Shown here piece after piece: positions 1 to 6,534 of a DNA stretch of 9,350 nt. Source of the stretch: an uncultured Sphingobium sp. (GTDB lineage Bacteria > Pseudomonadota > Alphaproteobacteria > Sphingomonadales > Sphingomonadaceae); contig CAMPHJ010000064.1 in the NCBI GenBank assembly GCA_946885845.1, positions 1 to 9,350 on the forward strand. The letters run 5' to 3'. Position numbers and translations under genes: made by a program. Positions within the stretch are counted from its first letter, which is position 1, and each line of letters begins with the position of its first letter. The notes below the pieces were generated by a model. It worked only from the letters and a program-made list of their open reading frames with translations. It was not told the DNA's origin and did no database searches.

Positions 1-845
1 ACGACGGCGGGGGCTGCGCCGAACGCCTTGTCGATCAGCACGGTCTCGGTCGCGCCGCAAATGCCGGTGCGGCGCATCTTGGCGTTGACGACCAGCTTCA
101 TGGCCATGTCGGGATCGGCAGCGCCATCGACATAGCTGTGGTTGATGCCGTCGAGGTGCGCGAGCACGGGCACGCGCGCTTCTTCCTGCACGCGGGCGAC
201 CAAGCTCTTGCCGCCGCGCGGGACGATAAGGTCGATGAATTCCGACGCCTTCAGCAGCGCGCCAACCGCGGCGCGGTCGGTCGTGGGGACCAGTTGCACC
301 GCGTCGGCGGGCAGGCCAGCGGCGGCGATCCCCTCTGCCATGGCGGCGTGGATGGCGCGGTTGCTTTCCTTCGCCTCGCTGCCACCACGCAGAATGACCG
401 CGTTGCCCGCGCGCAGGCACAAGGCGGCGGCGTCGGCGGTCACATTGGGGCGACTTTCATAGATGATGCCGATCACGCCCAAGGGCACGCGGACGCGCGA
501 CAGTTCCATGCCGTTGGGCCGGACTTGCTTGTCGATCACGCTGCCCAAGGGATTGTCCAGCGTCGCGACCTGATCGACCCCCGCCGCAGTCGCCGCCACC
601 CGGCCTTCGTCCAGGCGCAGCCGGTCGAGCATCGCTGGCGACAGCCCATTGGCAGCGGCATTTTCCACGTCGCGCGCGTTCGCGGCGAGGATTTGCGGCG
701 CCTGATCCCGGAGGGCCTGCGCTGCGCGGCGCAGGGCGTCGATCTTTTGCGCGTCGGTTACCGTCGCGAGAATGGCTGCGGCGGCGCGTGCACGGGCGCC
801 CATGCCGCTGATCAACATTTCGGGAGTCTGAGTAAGGTCGTTCAT
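1..845 (-). CDS. proA: Gamma-glutamyl phosphate reductase (glutamate-5-semialdehyde dehydrogenase), 3' end outside window
   Basis: ProA is a cytoplasmic enzyme that reduces L-glutamyl 5-phosphate to glutamate 5-semialdehyde with NADPH, the second step of proline synthesis from glutamate. The visible 281 codons begin MNDLTQTPEMLISGMG and include the family stretches GVIGIIYESRPNVTADA (about residues 123-139), ILRGGSEAKESN (151-162) and IVPRGGKSL (207-215). The active-site cysteine is in RRTGICGATE (Cys263). Family members are about 420 residues long, so roughly 140 C-terminal residues, including part of the nucleotide-binding/oligomerisation region, lie to the left. The start fits the family N-terminus, although no strong ribosome binding site lies directly before it (a GAAAGG is about 11 bases upstream). 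The usual partner proB is not next to it on the upstream side. The segment HLDGINHSYVD has Asn where many homologues have Cys, which is not the catalytic position. The identification is firm. Confidence 0.95.
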   Translation of the reverse strand, partial: MNDLTQTPEMLISGMGARARAAAAILATVTDAQKIDALRRAAQALRDQAPQILAANARDVENAAANGLSPAMLDRLRLDEGRVAATAAGVDQVATLDNPLGSVIDKQVRPNGMELSRVRVPLGVIGIIYESRPNVTADAAALCLRAGNAVILRGGSEAKESNRAIHAAMAEGIAAAGLPADAVQLVPTTDRAAVGALLKASEFIDLIVPRGGKSLVARVQEEARVPVLAHLDGINHSYVDGAADPDMAMKLVVNAKMRRTGICGATETVLIDKAFGAAPAV

Positions 846-924
846 GATGGTTCGTGCCTTTCGCCCGCGCCTTTAGCATGAAAGCCAAACGAAACGGAAC
901 GGCAGAAAACACGGCTAGCGACGG

Positions 925-1572
925 TCAGGCCGCCTGTGCCAGCCCTTCCGTCACAAGCCCCCGGAAGGTGCGACATGGCGGAATGTTGCGCCATTCCACT
1001 TTTTCGACGACGTCATCGAACTGGGCGGAAAGAAGCCGCCGCACATAGGCGGAATATTGATAAACCAGAAACTCTCCGCCGGGCCGTAATGCCGCGCGCG
1101 TTTCAGCGCAGATCCCATCGCCGACTCCGTCAGGCAATGTGGAAAATGGGATGCCGGACAGGATGTAATCCGCCTGTCGATGCCCGGCCTCCGCGATGAA
1201 ACGGCGAACGTCGGCAGCTGATCCATGTACGACGCGCAGGCGCGGGTCGACGATGCGCGCCTCCAGCCAGGCGACGAAATCCAGATTGAGATCGATCGCG
1301 ATCAGCGTGGCATCCGGGTGCATCCGGTCCAATATCGTGCGGGTGAAGGTGCCAACCCCCGGACCATATTCCACGAACAGGCGCGTGCGGTGCCAATCAA
1401 CGCCGGACAGCATGCTGTCGACCAGCGTGGATGAAGACGGAATGATCGATCCGATCATGCCCGGATGCTTCACGAACTGGCGGAAAAACATGCTCCACTG
1501 GCTGAGGAAGGTCGTGGAACCATCCCGGCCACGTGCCGAAAACCTGTCTTTATTCACGGGAGTGGAGGCCAT
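925..1572 (-). CDS. Class I SAM-dependent methyltransferase, phospholipid N-methyltransferase-like (PmtA/COG3963 type)
   Basis: A 215-residue soluble Rossmann-fold methyltransferase. The glycine-rich SAM motif I is VEYGPGVGTFT (residues 67-77). The acidic residue ending strand 2 is Asp94 in LIAIDLN, and a GSAADV motif follows at 118-123. The post-motif segment ILSGIPFSTLP (137-147) resembles the 'SGLP' region of bacterial phosphatidylethanolamine N-methyltransferases. The N-terminal FFRQFVKHPGMIGSIIPSSSTL (29-50) and the C-terminal WRNIPPCRTFRGL (194-206) are also typical of that group, which methylates phosphatidylethanolamine on the way to phosphatidylcholine. No signal peptide or membrane segment is seen. 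The start is supported by a GAGGG three bases before the ATG. It lies 80 bp upstream of proA and 157 bp downstream of the AAA ATPase gene, all on one strand. The methyltransferase class is certain; the lipid substrate is inference, and an rRNA or small-molecule substrate remains possible. Confidence 0.8.
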   Translation of the reverse strand: MASTPVNKDRFSARGRDGSTTFLSQWSMFFRQFVKHPGMIGSIIPSSSTLVDSMLSGVDWHRTRLFVEYGPGVGTFTRTILDRMHPDATLIAIDLNLDFVAWLEARIVDPRLRVVHGSAADVRRFIAEAGHRQADYILSGIPFSTLPDGVGDGICAETRAALRPGGEFLVYQYSAYVRRLLSAQFDDVVEKVEWRNIPPCRTFRGLVTEGLAQAA

Positions 1573-1604
1573 TTACCCTCGCCTGATTGCCTTCTTTTCA
1601 CGGC

Positions 1605-1633
1605 CTTGCAAATCGCGGCATGGCTTGCAAGCC
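1605..1633. promoter_or_regulatory. Paired CTTGCAA boxes upstream of the methyltransferase gene (operator candidate)
   Basis: The sequence CTTGCAA occurs at 1605-1611 and again at 1625-1631, exactly 20 bp apart, about two helical turns. The second copy is the core of a perfect 12-bp palindrome, GGCTTGCAAGCC (1622-1633). The pair lies 33-61 bp before the methyltransferase start codon, where a repressor or activator would act. TTGCAA could also serve as a poor -35 hexamer, but I found no convincing -10 at the right distance. The repeats are seen directly; an operator role is inference. Confidence 0.3.
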
Positions 1634-1644
1634 GCTTTACAAGG

Positions 1645-1668
1645 AACCCGGACAAAAGACCGGGTTTT
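1645..1668 (-). terminator. Hairpin downstream of the Cdc48-type gene (weak or bidirectional terminator candidate)
   Basis: AACCCGG (1645-1651) and CCGGGTT (1660-1666) form a 7-bp stem with an 8-base loop. On the plus strand four T follow the stem, while on the minus strand only a TTCCTT-like tract follows. It lies about 64 bp beyond the stop codon of the AAA ATPase gene and 73 bp before the methyltransferase start, so it probably ends or attenuates cdc48 transcription before the methyltransferase. The U-tract is poor, hence low confidence. Confidence 0.35.
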
Positions 1669-1694
1669 CCGACTGGCTAAGCGAACGCGCAGAC

Positions 1695-1715
1695 GGCGGA
1701 TCGGTTCAATCCGCC
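1695..1715 (-). other. GC-rich hairpin just after the Cdc48-type stop codon
   Basis: GGCGGAT (1695-1701) and ATCCGCC (1709-1715) are perfect inverted repeats with a 7-base loop, beginning 15 bases past the stop codon at 1730-1732. There is no T-run on either side, so it is not a classical intrinsic terminator. It may stabilise the 3' end of the mRNA or help Rho-dependent ending. It is seen directly; the function is unknown. Confidence 0.3.
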
Positions 1716-1729
1716 ACCGCGCGACCCGA

Positions 1730-4024
1730 TCAAGCGTCCCGTTCACGCGACCGCACCATGCCGGGCGATACGAAACCAATCGGATCAACCCGCATTGCGC
1801 TCTGCTTCAGTTGGGACTGTATCTTTTCATATTCATGCTCCATCTCGGCAGTGACGGAAGCACGGGTTTCATCCAGCGCGGCCAGGAAATGCGCCTGAGT
1901 GACCCTTTCCACCGTCATCGATTGACGCAATGCGAACAGGCCCGCCCGGCGTACCAGATCTTCCAGATCAGCGCCGGTGAAGCGTTCCGCGCGCGCTGCA
2001 AGCAGATCAAGATCGACATCGTCCGCCAGCGGCATCTTGGCAGTGTGAATCGCCAGGATGCGGCGACGTCCGCTTTCGTCGGGCACAGGTACATAGATCA
2101 GTTCGTCGAAACGACCCGGCCGCAGCAATGCCGGATCGACCAGCGTAGGCCGGTTAGTCGCGCCGATCACCACCACCGACTGTAGCTCTTCCAGCCCGTC
2201 CATTTCGGCGAGGATGGTGTTCACCACCCGCTCCGTCACCTGCGGCTCGCCCAGCCCGTTGCCCCGCGCGGGGACAAGGCTGTCGAGTTCATCGATGAAG
2301 ATGACCGTAGGAGCGACCTGTCGGGCACGGCTGAACAGCCGGGCGATCTGTTGTTCGCTTTCCCCATACCATTTGGACAGAAGGTCGGACGATTTCGTGG
2401 CGATGAAGTTCGCCTGCGCTTCCCGCGCAACCGCCTTTGCCAATAATGTCTTGCCAGTGCCGGGCGGGCCGTAGAGCAGAAACCCCTTGGCCGGGCGGAT
2501 ACCGATCCGGCGAAAGGCGTCGGGGTCCTTCAGCGGCAGTTCCACCCCTTCCTTGAGGCGCATCTGCGCATCGTCCAGGCCGCCAATGTCAGCCCAGCCG
2601 ATATTGGGCGCCTGCACCATCACCTCGCGCATGGCCGACGGCTGAACCCGCTTGATCGCGGACATGAAATCGTCGCGGGAAACGGACAATTCCTCCAGCA
2701 CATCGGGGGGAATCGTTCCCTCCTCCAGATTAAGGCGCGGCATGAATCGGCGCACGGTCTCAATCGCTGCCTCACGGGTCAGCGCCGCCAGATCAGCGCC
2801 AACGAAGCCGTAGGTCATCCGGGCCAGTTCACCCAGATCCACGCCTTCGCCCAACGGCATGCCGCGTGTATGGATGCCCAATATCTCCCGCCGCCCGCGC
2901 TCATCAGGGACACCGACGATAATTTCGCGGTCGAACCGTCCGGGTCGGCGTAGGGCTTCGTCGATTGCCTCTGGCCGGTTGGTGGCGGCGATGACGACCA
3001 GATTGGTGCGAGGCTCCAGCCCATCCATCAGGGTCAGCAACTGGGCGACAAGACGCTTTTCCGTCTCGCCGGTCACATTCCCGCGTTTGGGAGCGATGGA
3101 ATCGATCTCGTCGATGAACAGGATCGATGGCGCGGATTTGGTGGCGGCCTCGAAAATCTCACGCAGCTGCTTTTCCGATTCCCCATAGGCAGAGCCCATG
3201 ATTTCCGGCCCATTGATCAGGAAAAATTCAGCCTCCGATTCATTGGCCACGGCGCGGGCGAGCCGCGTCTTGCCGGTTCCCGGCGGACCGTGCAGCAATA
3301 CGCCCTTGGGCGGGTCCACGCCGAGCCGTTCGAACAGTTCGGGATAGCGCAGCGGCAGCTCCACCATCTCGCGCAGCTGATCAATGGCGTCCGCCATGCC
3401 GCCCACATCATCATAAGTGACGTCGGCGCGCCGCGATTCGCGTGGCTCTTCATATTCCGCGCGTAACTCTATCTCAGTATCGGCATCGATCTGGACAAAG
3501 CCCTTGGGCACGGTCGACACGACGACCAGCCGAATTTCCTGGAGCGCATAGGCCGGGGCCGCAAGCATCTGCCGCAGATGAGGGGGCATGTCGTTAGGCG
3601 GCACCTGCTGCTGCCCCGCCGTTGCAACCACGTCGCCCGCGGCCAGGGGGCGCTGGAAAAAGACGCGCTTCAGCCCATCGGGGTTGCCCTGAAGCCGCAA
3701 ATTGTTTTGTGCAGGCGCGAAGACGACACGTTGCGCCGCCTTGGGCTCTATCTTGCGGATATGGACGAAATCGCCCGATCCTGCCCCGGCATTGGCCCGT
3801 TGCAGGCCGTCCAGCCGCAGCACGTCCAGCCCCTCATCTTCCTTATAAGGACGCACGACGCGTGCGGGGGTGGAGCGCTTTCCGGCAATTTCGACCACGT
3901 CGCCTTCGACGAGTTGCAGTTCAGCCATCGCCGCCACGGGCAGGCGCGCGAGTCCGCGCCCCGCATCTTCCGGCCGTGCGTTGGCCACCTGAATCTTTCG
4001 TCCCGGACTTTCTTGATCGGCCAT
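1730..4024 (-). CDS. Cdc48/VAT-type AAA+ ATPase (two ATPase rings, p97-like unfoldase)
   Basis: A 764-residue relative of archaeal VAT/Cdc48 and eukaryotic p97: a hexameric cytoplasmic machine that uses ATP to pull proteins apart. The N-domain (about 1-190) has the double-psi-barrel pattern ([33 protein letters not shown]). Ring D1 has Walker A GPPGTGKT (246-253, Lys252), Walker B FIDEID with Glu306, and arginine fingers Arg360/Arg363 in RRPGRFD. Ring D2 has GPPGTGKT (519-526, Lys525), FIDELD with Glu579, and Arg635/Arg638 in LRPGRFD. Both rings are therefore expected to be active. The numbering runs almost in step with human p97. Pore loops are IMGSAYGES (D1) and KWYGES (D2, Trp552/Tyr553). 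The C-terminus ends RSRERDA, with no HbYX proteasome-docking tail. The start at 4024 (MADQESPG) is chosen because GGGGA lies six bases upstream; in-frame ATGs at 4030, 4036 and 4072 are possible but less well placed. Substrates and adaptors are unknown. Confidence 0.93.
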   Translation of the reverse strand: MADQESPGRKIQVANARPEDAGRGLARLPVAAMAELQLVEGDVVEIAGKRSTPARVVRPYKEDEGLDVLRLDGLQRANAGAGSGDFVHIRKIEPKAAQRVVFAPAQNNLRLQGNPDGLKRVFFQRPLAAGDVVATAGQQQVPPNDMPPHLRQMLAAPAYALQEIRLVVVSTVPKGFVQIDADTEIELRAEYEEPRESRRADVTYDDVGGMADAIDQLREMVELPLRYPELFERLGVDPPKGVLLHGPPGTGKTRLARAVANESEAEFFLINGPEIMGSAYGESEKQLREIFEAATKSAPSILFIDEIDSIAPKRGNVTGETEKRLVAQLLTLMDGLEPRTNLVVIAATNRPEAIDEALRRPGRFDREIIVGVPDERGRREILGIHTRGMPLGEGVDLGELARMTYGFVGADLAALTREAAIETVRRFMPRLNLEEGTIPPDVLEELSVSRDDFMSAIKRVQPSAMREVMVQAPNIGWADIGGLDDAQMRLKEGVELPLKDPDAFRRIGIRPAKGFLLYGPPGTGKTLLAKAVAREAQANFIATKSSDLLSKWYGESEQQIARLFSRARQVAPTVIFIDELDSLVPARGNGLGEPQVTERVVNTILAEMDGLEELQSVVVIGATNRPTLVDPALLRPGRFDELIYVPVPDESGRRRILAIHTAKMPLADDVDLDLLAARAERFTGADLEDLVRRAGLFALRQSMTVERVTQAHFLAALDETRASVTAEMEHEYEKIQSQLKQSAMRVDPIGFVSPGMVRSRERDA

Positions 4025-4108
4025 CGCCATCCCCATTCTTGTCGCCGCGTAACGAGATAGGTAACGTTGCACGCCATGAGAAGGCCCGAACCCGCAGGCG
4101 GCACGAAC

Positions 4109-4137
4109 AAAAAAAGGGCCGACCCGAAGGCCAGCCC
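4109..4137 (-). terminator. Strong intrinsic terminator, leftward
   Basis: On the minus strand GGGCTGGCC, a TTCG tetraloop and GGTCGGCCC form a 9-bp stem (two G-T wobbles), followed at once by seven T (4115-4109). The stem is GC-rich with a very stable loop, so this is a textbook Rho-independent terminator. It faces left and lies upstream of cdc48, so it cannot serve cdc48 or LysR. It implies a separate short minus-strand transcript beginning within 4140-4358. Confidence 0.75.
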
Positions 4138-4247
4138 AAAAAGGTTAAGGAGAGGATGCCTGAAAGGCGCGGTCCCTCTGCCCGGCGCAAATCATCTTCG
4201 CAAGTGCGAAAAGGATGGAGGAGTTGCAACTTTTGCATCTTGCCAAA
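4109..4247 (-). ncRNA. Candidate small RNA, or terminator-controlled leader, upstream of the Cdc48-type gene
   Basis: This lies in the 334-bp gap between the divergent cdc48 and LysR genes, which holds no convincing protein gene. A strong leftward intrinsic terminator needs a transcript starting between it and the LysR start. Read on the minus strand, the stretch has small hairpins (TGCAA/TTGCA near 4223-4235, TTCGC/GCGAA near 4197-4210, GCCT/AGGC near 4158-4168). Two pyrimidine tracts complementary to Shine-Dalgarno sequences lie between them: CTCCTCC (complement of 4217-4223) and CCTCTCC (complement of 4149-4155). Exposed CCUCC-like loops are a known trait of several alphaproteobacterial sRNA families. 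A possible -10, TAAAAT, is at 4259-4254 with a weak -35 near 4281, giving a start near 4247; the 5' end is a guess. The alternative is a conditional leader of cdc48, whose start is 85 bases past the terminator. Confidence 0.42.
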
Positions 4248-4339
4248 CAGGCGATTTTACTGCTCATGGGGGAGCGGATAAGAAAGAAAGCTGGAACAGT
4301 TCGTTAGAGAGGAAGGGATGCCGCGTCGCAGCGCATCGC

Positions 4340-4348
4340 TGATATAGA
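4340..4348 (+). promoter_or_regulatory. Extended -10 promoter element of the LysR gene, possible leaderless start
   Basis: TGaTATAGA matches an extended -10 (TGnTATAAT-like). Transcription would start about 7 bases on, near 4355, only 3-5 bases before the ATG at 4359. No Shine-Dalgarno sequence is visible before that ATG, which agrees with a leaderless or nearly leaderless mRNA. The element overlaps ATAG-N6-CTAT (4344-4357), a small inverted repeat that could be an autoregulatory LysR site, though the arms are only 4 bp. No good -35 is seen. Confidence 0.35.
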
Positions 4349-4358
4349 TTGACCTATT

Positions 4359-5240
4359 ATGCGCAGATTGCCGCCCCTTACCGCCCTTGAGGCTTTTGTT
4401 CAGGTCGCTCGCCTCGGTTCGGTGAAGGCGGCGGCGGAAGAACTCGCGCTGTCCACGCCTGCGCTCAGCCGACGTGTCCAGGCTTTGGAGCGCTTCATCG
4501 GTCGCGCCCTTTTCGACCGGAAGCACCAGGCGCTGGAAATCAACTCCGACGGTCAACGGCTGTTGGACGACATCGCCCCCGCACTGGATGCGATGAGCCA
4601 GGCGCTGGAAAATATCCAGAGTGGCGGCAACCAGTTGCGCCTGCGGCTGGCGGTCATGCCGCTGTTCGCAACGCAGCGGCTGTTCCCGCATCTGGGAGCA
4701 TTGCGGGAGAGGCATCCGCAGTTGCATATCGACATCGAAACCACGCCCCATGCCGTCGCGCGACTGGGCGAAGGCCTGGATGCGGCGATCGTGCTAGCCA
4801 AGGATATCGACCCCGCGCTTTATGCGCATGAGCTGGACCATGACGAAGTCTATCTGATAGGCCGCAAGGCGCTGGTTGAACCGGCGCAGGCGCTGGCATC
4901 GCCCGCCGACCTCGCCCAGCACACCATATTGCTCCACCGCGACATGGTGATGGCGTTCGAGGCCTGGAAGGAAGCGGTGGGCCTGCCCGATCTTCAACCG
5001 TTGGCCATCGACAATTATGATTCCGGCCAGTTGATGCTGGAGGCGGCGGCGCAGGGGCTGGGCGTTGCAGTCATGCACGCCAGCCATTTCAACGAAGCCG
5101 AAGATTCACGACTGGTGCGCCTGTTTCCTGAGCATCGGGTGGAAAGCCCCTACCGCTATTTCTTCGTATGTCGTCCCCGCGCGCTTCAAACGCGTGCCGT
5201 GCGCATTTTTCGGGACTGGCTGGTCGGGGCGGATATCTGA
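4359..5240 (+). CDS. LysR-family transcriptional regulator (GcvA-like subgroup)
   Basis: A 293-residue DNA-binding regulator of the usual LysR length. The winged helix-turn-helix is at about residues 5-65: LPPLTALEAFVQVARLGSV, then the recognition helix around STPALSRRVQALE (32-44), then LFDRKHQALEINSDGQ. The two-lobed ligand-binding domain runs from about 92 to 290, with the conserved AAQGLGVAVMH segment at 230-240. The opening MRRLPPLTALEAF is the standard N-terminus of the GcvA/AmpR-like branch, which fixes the start despite the lack of a ribosome binding site. It is divergent from the cdc48 gene, with a candidate RNA in between, and is followed 88 bp later by a GGDEF gene on the same strand. 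LysR proteins often control the divergent neighbour and themselves. Its ligand and targets cannot be told from sequence. Confidence 0.9.
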   Translation: MRRLPPLTALEAFVQVARLGSVKAAAEELALSTPALSRRVQALERFIGRALFDRKHQALEINSDGQRLLDDIAPALDAMSQALENIQSGGNQLRLRLAVMPLFATQRLFPHLGALRERHPQLHIDIETTPHAVARLGEGLDAAIVLAKDIDPALYAHELDHDEVYLIGRKALVEPAQALASPADLAQHTILLHRDMVMAFEAWKEAVGLPDLQPLAIDNYDSGQLMLEAAAQGLGVAVMHASHFNEAEDSRLVRLFPEHRVESPYRYFFVCRPRALQTRAVRIFRDWLVGADI

Positions 5241-5294
5241 CAGCGAAAGATTCCAGCCCTTCAAACAGCTTGTCTATTTTTGCCTACCCAGGAC

Positions 5295-5324
5295 TTAACC
5301 CTGGCTGCGCCGTTCCGTTATAGG
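5295..5324 (+). promoter_or_regulatory. Possible promoter of the GGDEF gene
   Basis: TTAACC (5295-5300) resembles a -35 and TATAGG (5319-5324) a -10, with an 18-base spacer (17 if TTATAG at 5318 is used). The start codon at 5329 is so close that transcription would begin at or just past it, suggesting a leaderless mRNA or that this is not the real promoter. An inverted repeat CCAGG-N7-CCTGG (5288-5304) covers the -35. The only Shine-Dalgarno-like bases are GGG at 5323-5325. Confidence 0.25.
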
Positions 5325-5328
5325 GTTC

Positions 5329-6495
5329 ATGAACGCGGCATCATCATCGGCGGCAAGCCCGCAGCACGGCCTGACAGACAGGCTGACACGTTGGGCAAGA
5401 GGTCTTTCGGGCAAAAGCGAGATCCAAAGCGACGTTGAGGATTCAGACCCTCACCGATCCCGACTGGGCAGCATCGCGCATCGCGAAATTACCCGGAGGC
5501 GCAAACTTTACGAAGATATTGGCGACTTCCTGTTCGCGCATGATCTGGACCTGACGCCGCTCAACTTCGGCGTGGCGCACGACTATATCACCGGATCCCA
5601 TATCGGGGTGGAAAAGGCCGTGAAGGCTGTTCTTACCGAACGCGGCAGAATCACCAACGGTTGGGTCGAAACCGTGGTAGCCGAACAGCGCACCGATGAT
5701 GTGACACCCGAAGCGCTGGCCACCATGCTGAGCAAGGTGGAAGAGAATCTGACCGAATTCACCGGGCTGATGGTCGAATCGCGCAATTCGGCGAAGGACT
5801 ATGGTACGGCCCTGCAGGAAGAGGTGAAGGGCCTGGCGTCCGGCGGGAACAACGAACCAGTGCTTAGTCGGCTGGTAGCGCTGACCCGGTCCATGGTCGA
5901 AAAGACGCGTCAGGTCGAAAACCAGCTGCGTCAGAACCAAAAACAGAACCTGGCCCTGAAATCCAGCCTGGAGAGCGCCCGTCGCGCAGCCGAACATGAC
6001 CACCTGACCGGCCTGCCCAATCGGCGCGCCTTTGAAGCGGCGCTGCAGCAGGAAGTGACGCTGGCCAAGGAACAGAATGAGCAGTTGTCGGTGGCCTTTT
6101 GCGACATCGATCATTTCAAGCAGATCAACGATATACACGGTCACGACACGGGCGATCGCGTCCTGAAATTCGTCGCCGGGTTGCTCGCGAAAATCAGCAA
6201 TGATCGTTGCCATGTGGCGCGGCACGGCGGCGAGGAATTCGTCATGCTGTTCCGGGGCAAGACGGCGGCGGAGGCCTGCGAGGCGGTCGATGGCGTGCGC
6301 GAGGACCTGGCCACCCGCAGCCTGGTCAATCGCAGCAATGGCGAACGCATGGAGCGGGTCAGCTTTTCAGCGGGGGTCGCCAACGTGTTCTTCTACGAGG
6401 ATCCACGCAGCGCGCTGAAGGCGGCGGACCGGGCGCTTTACCTGGCCAAGGAACATGGTCGCAACCGCGTATATCTGGCGCTGGAGGCCGAATAG
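5329..6495 (+). CDS. Soluble GGDEF-domain diguanylate cyclase
   Basis: A 388-residue cytoplasmic protein that should make cyclic di-GMP from two GTP. The C-terminal GGDEF domain spans about 223-388: DHLTGLPNRRAFE (224-236), the metal- and substrate-binding CDIDHFKQIND (258-268), GHDTGDRVL, the active site GGEEF (300-304), and the closing AADRALYLAKEHGRNRVY. The primary inhibitory site, normally RxxD five residues before the active site, reads NDRC (291-294), so product feedback by the canonical site is probably lost. The N-terminal part (about 48-175) is a mostly helical region I cannot name, followed by a probable coiled coil (about 185-225) that would hold the cyclase as a dimer. The first 45 residues are polar and probably disordered. 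No transmembrane segment or receiver domain is seen. It is convergent with the GST-fold gene, 39 bp away, with no clear terminator between. Confidence 0.93.
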   Translation: MNAASSSAASPQHGLTDRLTRWARGLSGKSEIQSDVEDSDPHRSRLGSIAHREITRRRKLYEDIGDFLFAHDLDLTPLNFGVAHDYITGSHIGVEKAVKAVLTERGRITNGWVETVVAEQRTDDVTPEALATMLSKVEENLTEFTGLMVESRNSAKDYGTALQEEVKGLASGGNNEPVLSRLVALTRSMVEKTRQVENQLRQNQKQNLALKSSLESARRAAEHDHLTGLPNRRAFEAALQQEVTLAKEQNEQLSVAFCDIDHFKQINDIHGHDTGDRVLKFVAGLLAKISNDRCHVARHGGEEFVMLFRGKTAAEACEAVDGVREDLATRSLVNRSNGERMERVSFSAGVANVFFYEDPRSALKAADRALYLAKEHGRNRVYLALEAE

Positions 6496-6534
6496 GTCCG
6501 TCCGTCAAGGAGCCGCCAAGCCCCGGCGAACGCC

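Noticed and set aside
138..881. 247-codon plus-strand open frame over proA
   Set aside because: It is a shadow of proA, which matches its family along its whole visible length on the other strand; GC-rich DNA gives long antisense open frames.
1643..1667. GGAAC followed by GTTT, resembling a general-stress (EcfG) promoter
   Set aside because: The spacing is near 16, but the -10 part lacks the CGTT core, it points away from any gene, and the bases are explained by the hairpin there.
1196..2185. 329-codon plus-strand open frame across the methyltransferase and the cdc48 3' end
   Set aside because: It spans two well-supported minus-strand genes and their gap and has no recognisable domain.
4215..4307. 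30-codon plus-strand frame (MEELQLLHLAKQ...) in the gap before LysR
   Set aside because: The only Shine-Dalgarno-like bases abut or follow the ATG, so initiation is unlikely; the same GGAGGAG is better explained as the complement of the anti-Shine-Dalgarno tract in the candidate RNA.
5291..5304. TTAACC as a CtrA half-site
   Set aside because: CtrA sites need TTAA-N7-TTAA; no second half is present at the proper distance.
5443..6225. 260-codon minus-strand open frame inside the GGDEF gene
   Set aside because: Antisense shadow; the plus-strand frame carries all GGDEF motifs in order.
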